DNA of 64,000 nucleotides from Serratia sp. H1w (lineage in GTDB: Bacteria; Pseudomonadota; Gammaproteobacteria; Enterobacterales; Enterobacteriaceae). Location of the stretch: NCBI RefSeq assembly GCF_000633355.1, contig NZ_AYMQ01000055.1, positions 1-64,000 of the forward strand. Reading direction: 5' to 3'. The position numbers were made by a program, and so were the translations under genes. A model generated the notes under the pieces. It worked only from the letters and a program-made list of their open reading frames with translations, was not told where the DNA came from and made no database searches. Shown one piece after another: positions 63,703 through 64,000 of the stretch (within the stretch, counting starts at the first letter, position 1; every line of letters begins with the position of its first letter).

Positions 63703-64000
63703 TTACCAACGCTTGGCGGCTTGTTTATCGCTATCGCGAGCCTCTACCCAGCGTTCCCCCTGCCCTGTGGCCTCACGTTTCCAGAAGGGAGCCCGGGTTT
63801 TCAGGTAATCCATAATGAATTGTGCCGCCTCGAAGGCCATGCTGCGGTGGGCGCTGGTCACGCCGACAAACACAATTTCATCGCCAGGGAATAAGTCACC
63901 GATGCGATGGATCACCGTTGCCCGCTGCAATGGCCAGCGGCTACGCGCCTCTGCAACGATCTCTTCCAGGGCTTTTTCAGTCATGCCGGGATAATGCTCC
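63703..64000 (-). CDS. moaE: Molybdopterin synthase catalytic subunit MoaE (cut by window edge)
   Basis: C-terminal 99 residues of a ~150-residue protein; the gene runs off the right edge in frame (EHYPG before MTEKALEEIVAEAR). IHRIGDLFPGDEIVFVGVTS and the active-site Lys pair in FIMDYLKTRAPFWKRE identify MoaE. It transfers sulphur from MoaD to precursor Z to make molybdopterin. moaABCD should lie just outside the window on the right. Confidence 0.95.
   Translation of the reverse strand, partial: EHYPGMTEKALEEIVAEARSRWPLQRATVIHRIGDLFPGDEIVFVGVTSAHRSMAFEAAQFIMDYLKTRAPFWKREATGQGERWVEARDSDKQAAKRW

Overview
The window looks like chromosomal DNA of an enterobacterium of the Serratia group (order Enterobacterales). 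This is inferred from close matches to known enterobacterial proteins (BglX, Dld, NlpA, AnsP, DusC, RhlE, CecR, YbhG/F/S/R, YbhL, MoaE, YajD, YedI, PbpG, YohC), from gene order at the right end (dusC ... rhlE / cecR-ybhGFSR ... ybhL / moaE), and from the interspersed palindromic repeats. No rRNA, tRNA, CRISPR array, insertion sequence or prophage was seen.

Layout. 1-1.4 kb: an AT-rich stretch with an orphan LuxR-type regulator. 1.5-4.1 kb: a drug-efflux MFS gene with a LysR gene behind it, and yajD. 4.2-5.5 kb: a compact ParF-like ATPase plus ribbon-helix-helix cassette, flanked on both sides by AACTT/AAGTT half-sites. 5.5-9.1 kb: a metal/oxyanion or siderophore-type ABC importer with an unusual leaderless ModA-like last gene. 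9.2-13.7 kb: a conserved unknown protein, bglX and a LysR gene. 13.9-21.6 kb: a methionine-aminotransferase-like gene, an amino-acid binding protein, ddlA, a ParD-like/methionine aminopeptidase pair, dld and an aldehyde dehydrogenase. 21.6-25.4 kb: malY-like and nhaC under a LacI-type repressor with a visible operator. 25.5-31.3 kb: yohC, two acetyltransferases (one Sat-like), a DUF1460 lipoprotein, nlpA, a MerR-TipAS regulator with its own 19-bp-spacer promoter, a PAT-like acetyltransferase and a 27-residue membrane peptide. 31.3-43 kb: yedI, pbpG, an S-adenosylhomocysteinase-like gene, a DJ-1/PfpI gene, an outer-membrane barrel with a FixL/FixJ-like two-component system, a DedA gene, a LysE exporter, a LysR/PACE efflux pair and ansP. 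43-52.5 kb: an RND pump, an SDR, an AT-rich island, an EamA transporter with divergent LysR, an arylamine N-acetyltransferase and dusC. 52.6-64 kb: a pepsin-like secreted protein, a hydroxyacid dehydrogenase, rhlE, the CecR regulon, a DinQ/AgrB-like type I toxin-antitoxin locus, ybhL and the edge of moaE.

How the parts work together. Many units pair a regulator with the gene it probably controls: LysR with aminotransferase, LacI with nhaC-malY, LysR with PACE, LysR with EamA, CecR with rhlE and ybhGFSR. The strongest unrecognised system is at 62.26-62.78 kb. A 28-residue membrane peptide very like E. coli DinQ sits behind a long leader with a hairpin over its ribosome site. Upstream and on the opposite strand is a complete promoter-to-terminator unit for a roughly 85-nt antisense RNA, which can pair with 33 of 36 bases in that leader. 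Other notable items are the ParF/ParG-like cassette, a bacterial pepsin homologue with both catalytic aspartates, and a composite palindromic repeat present in complete, partial and core-only copies.
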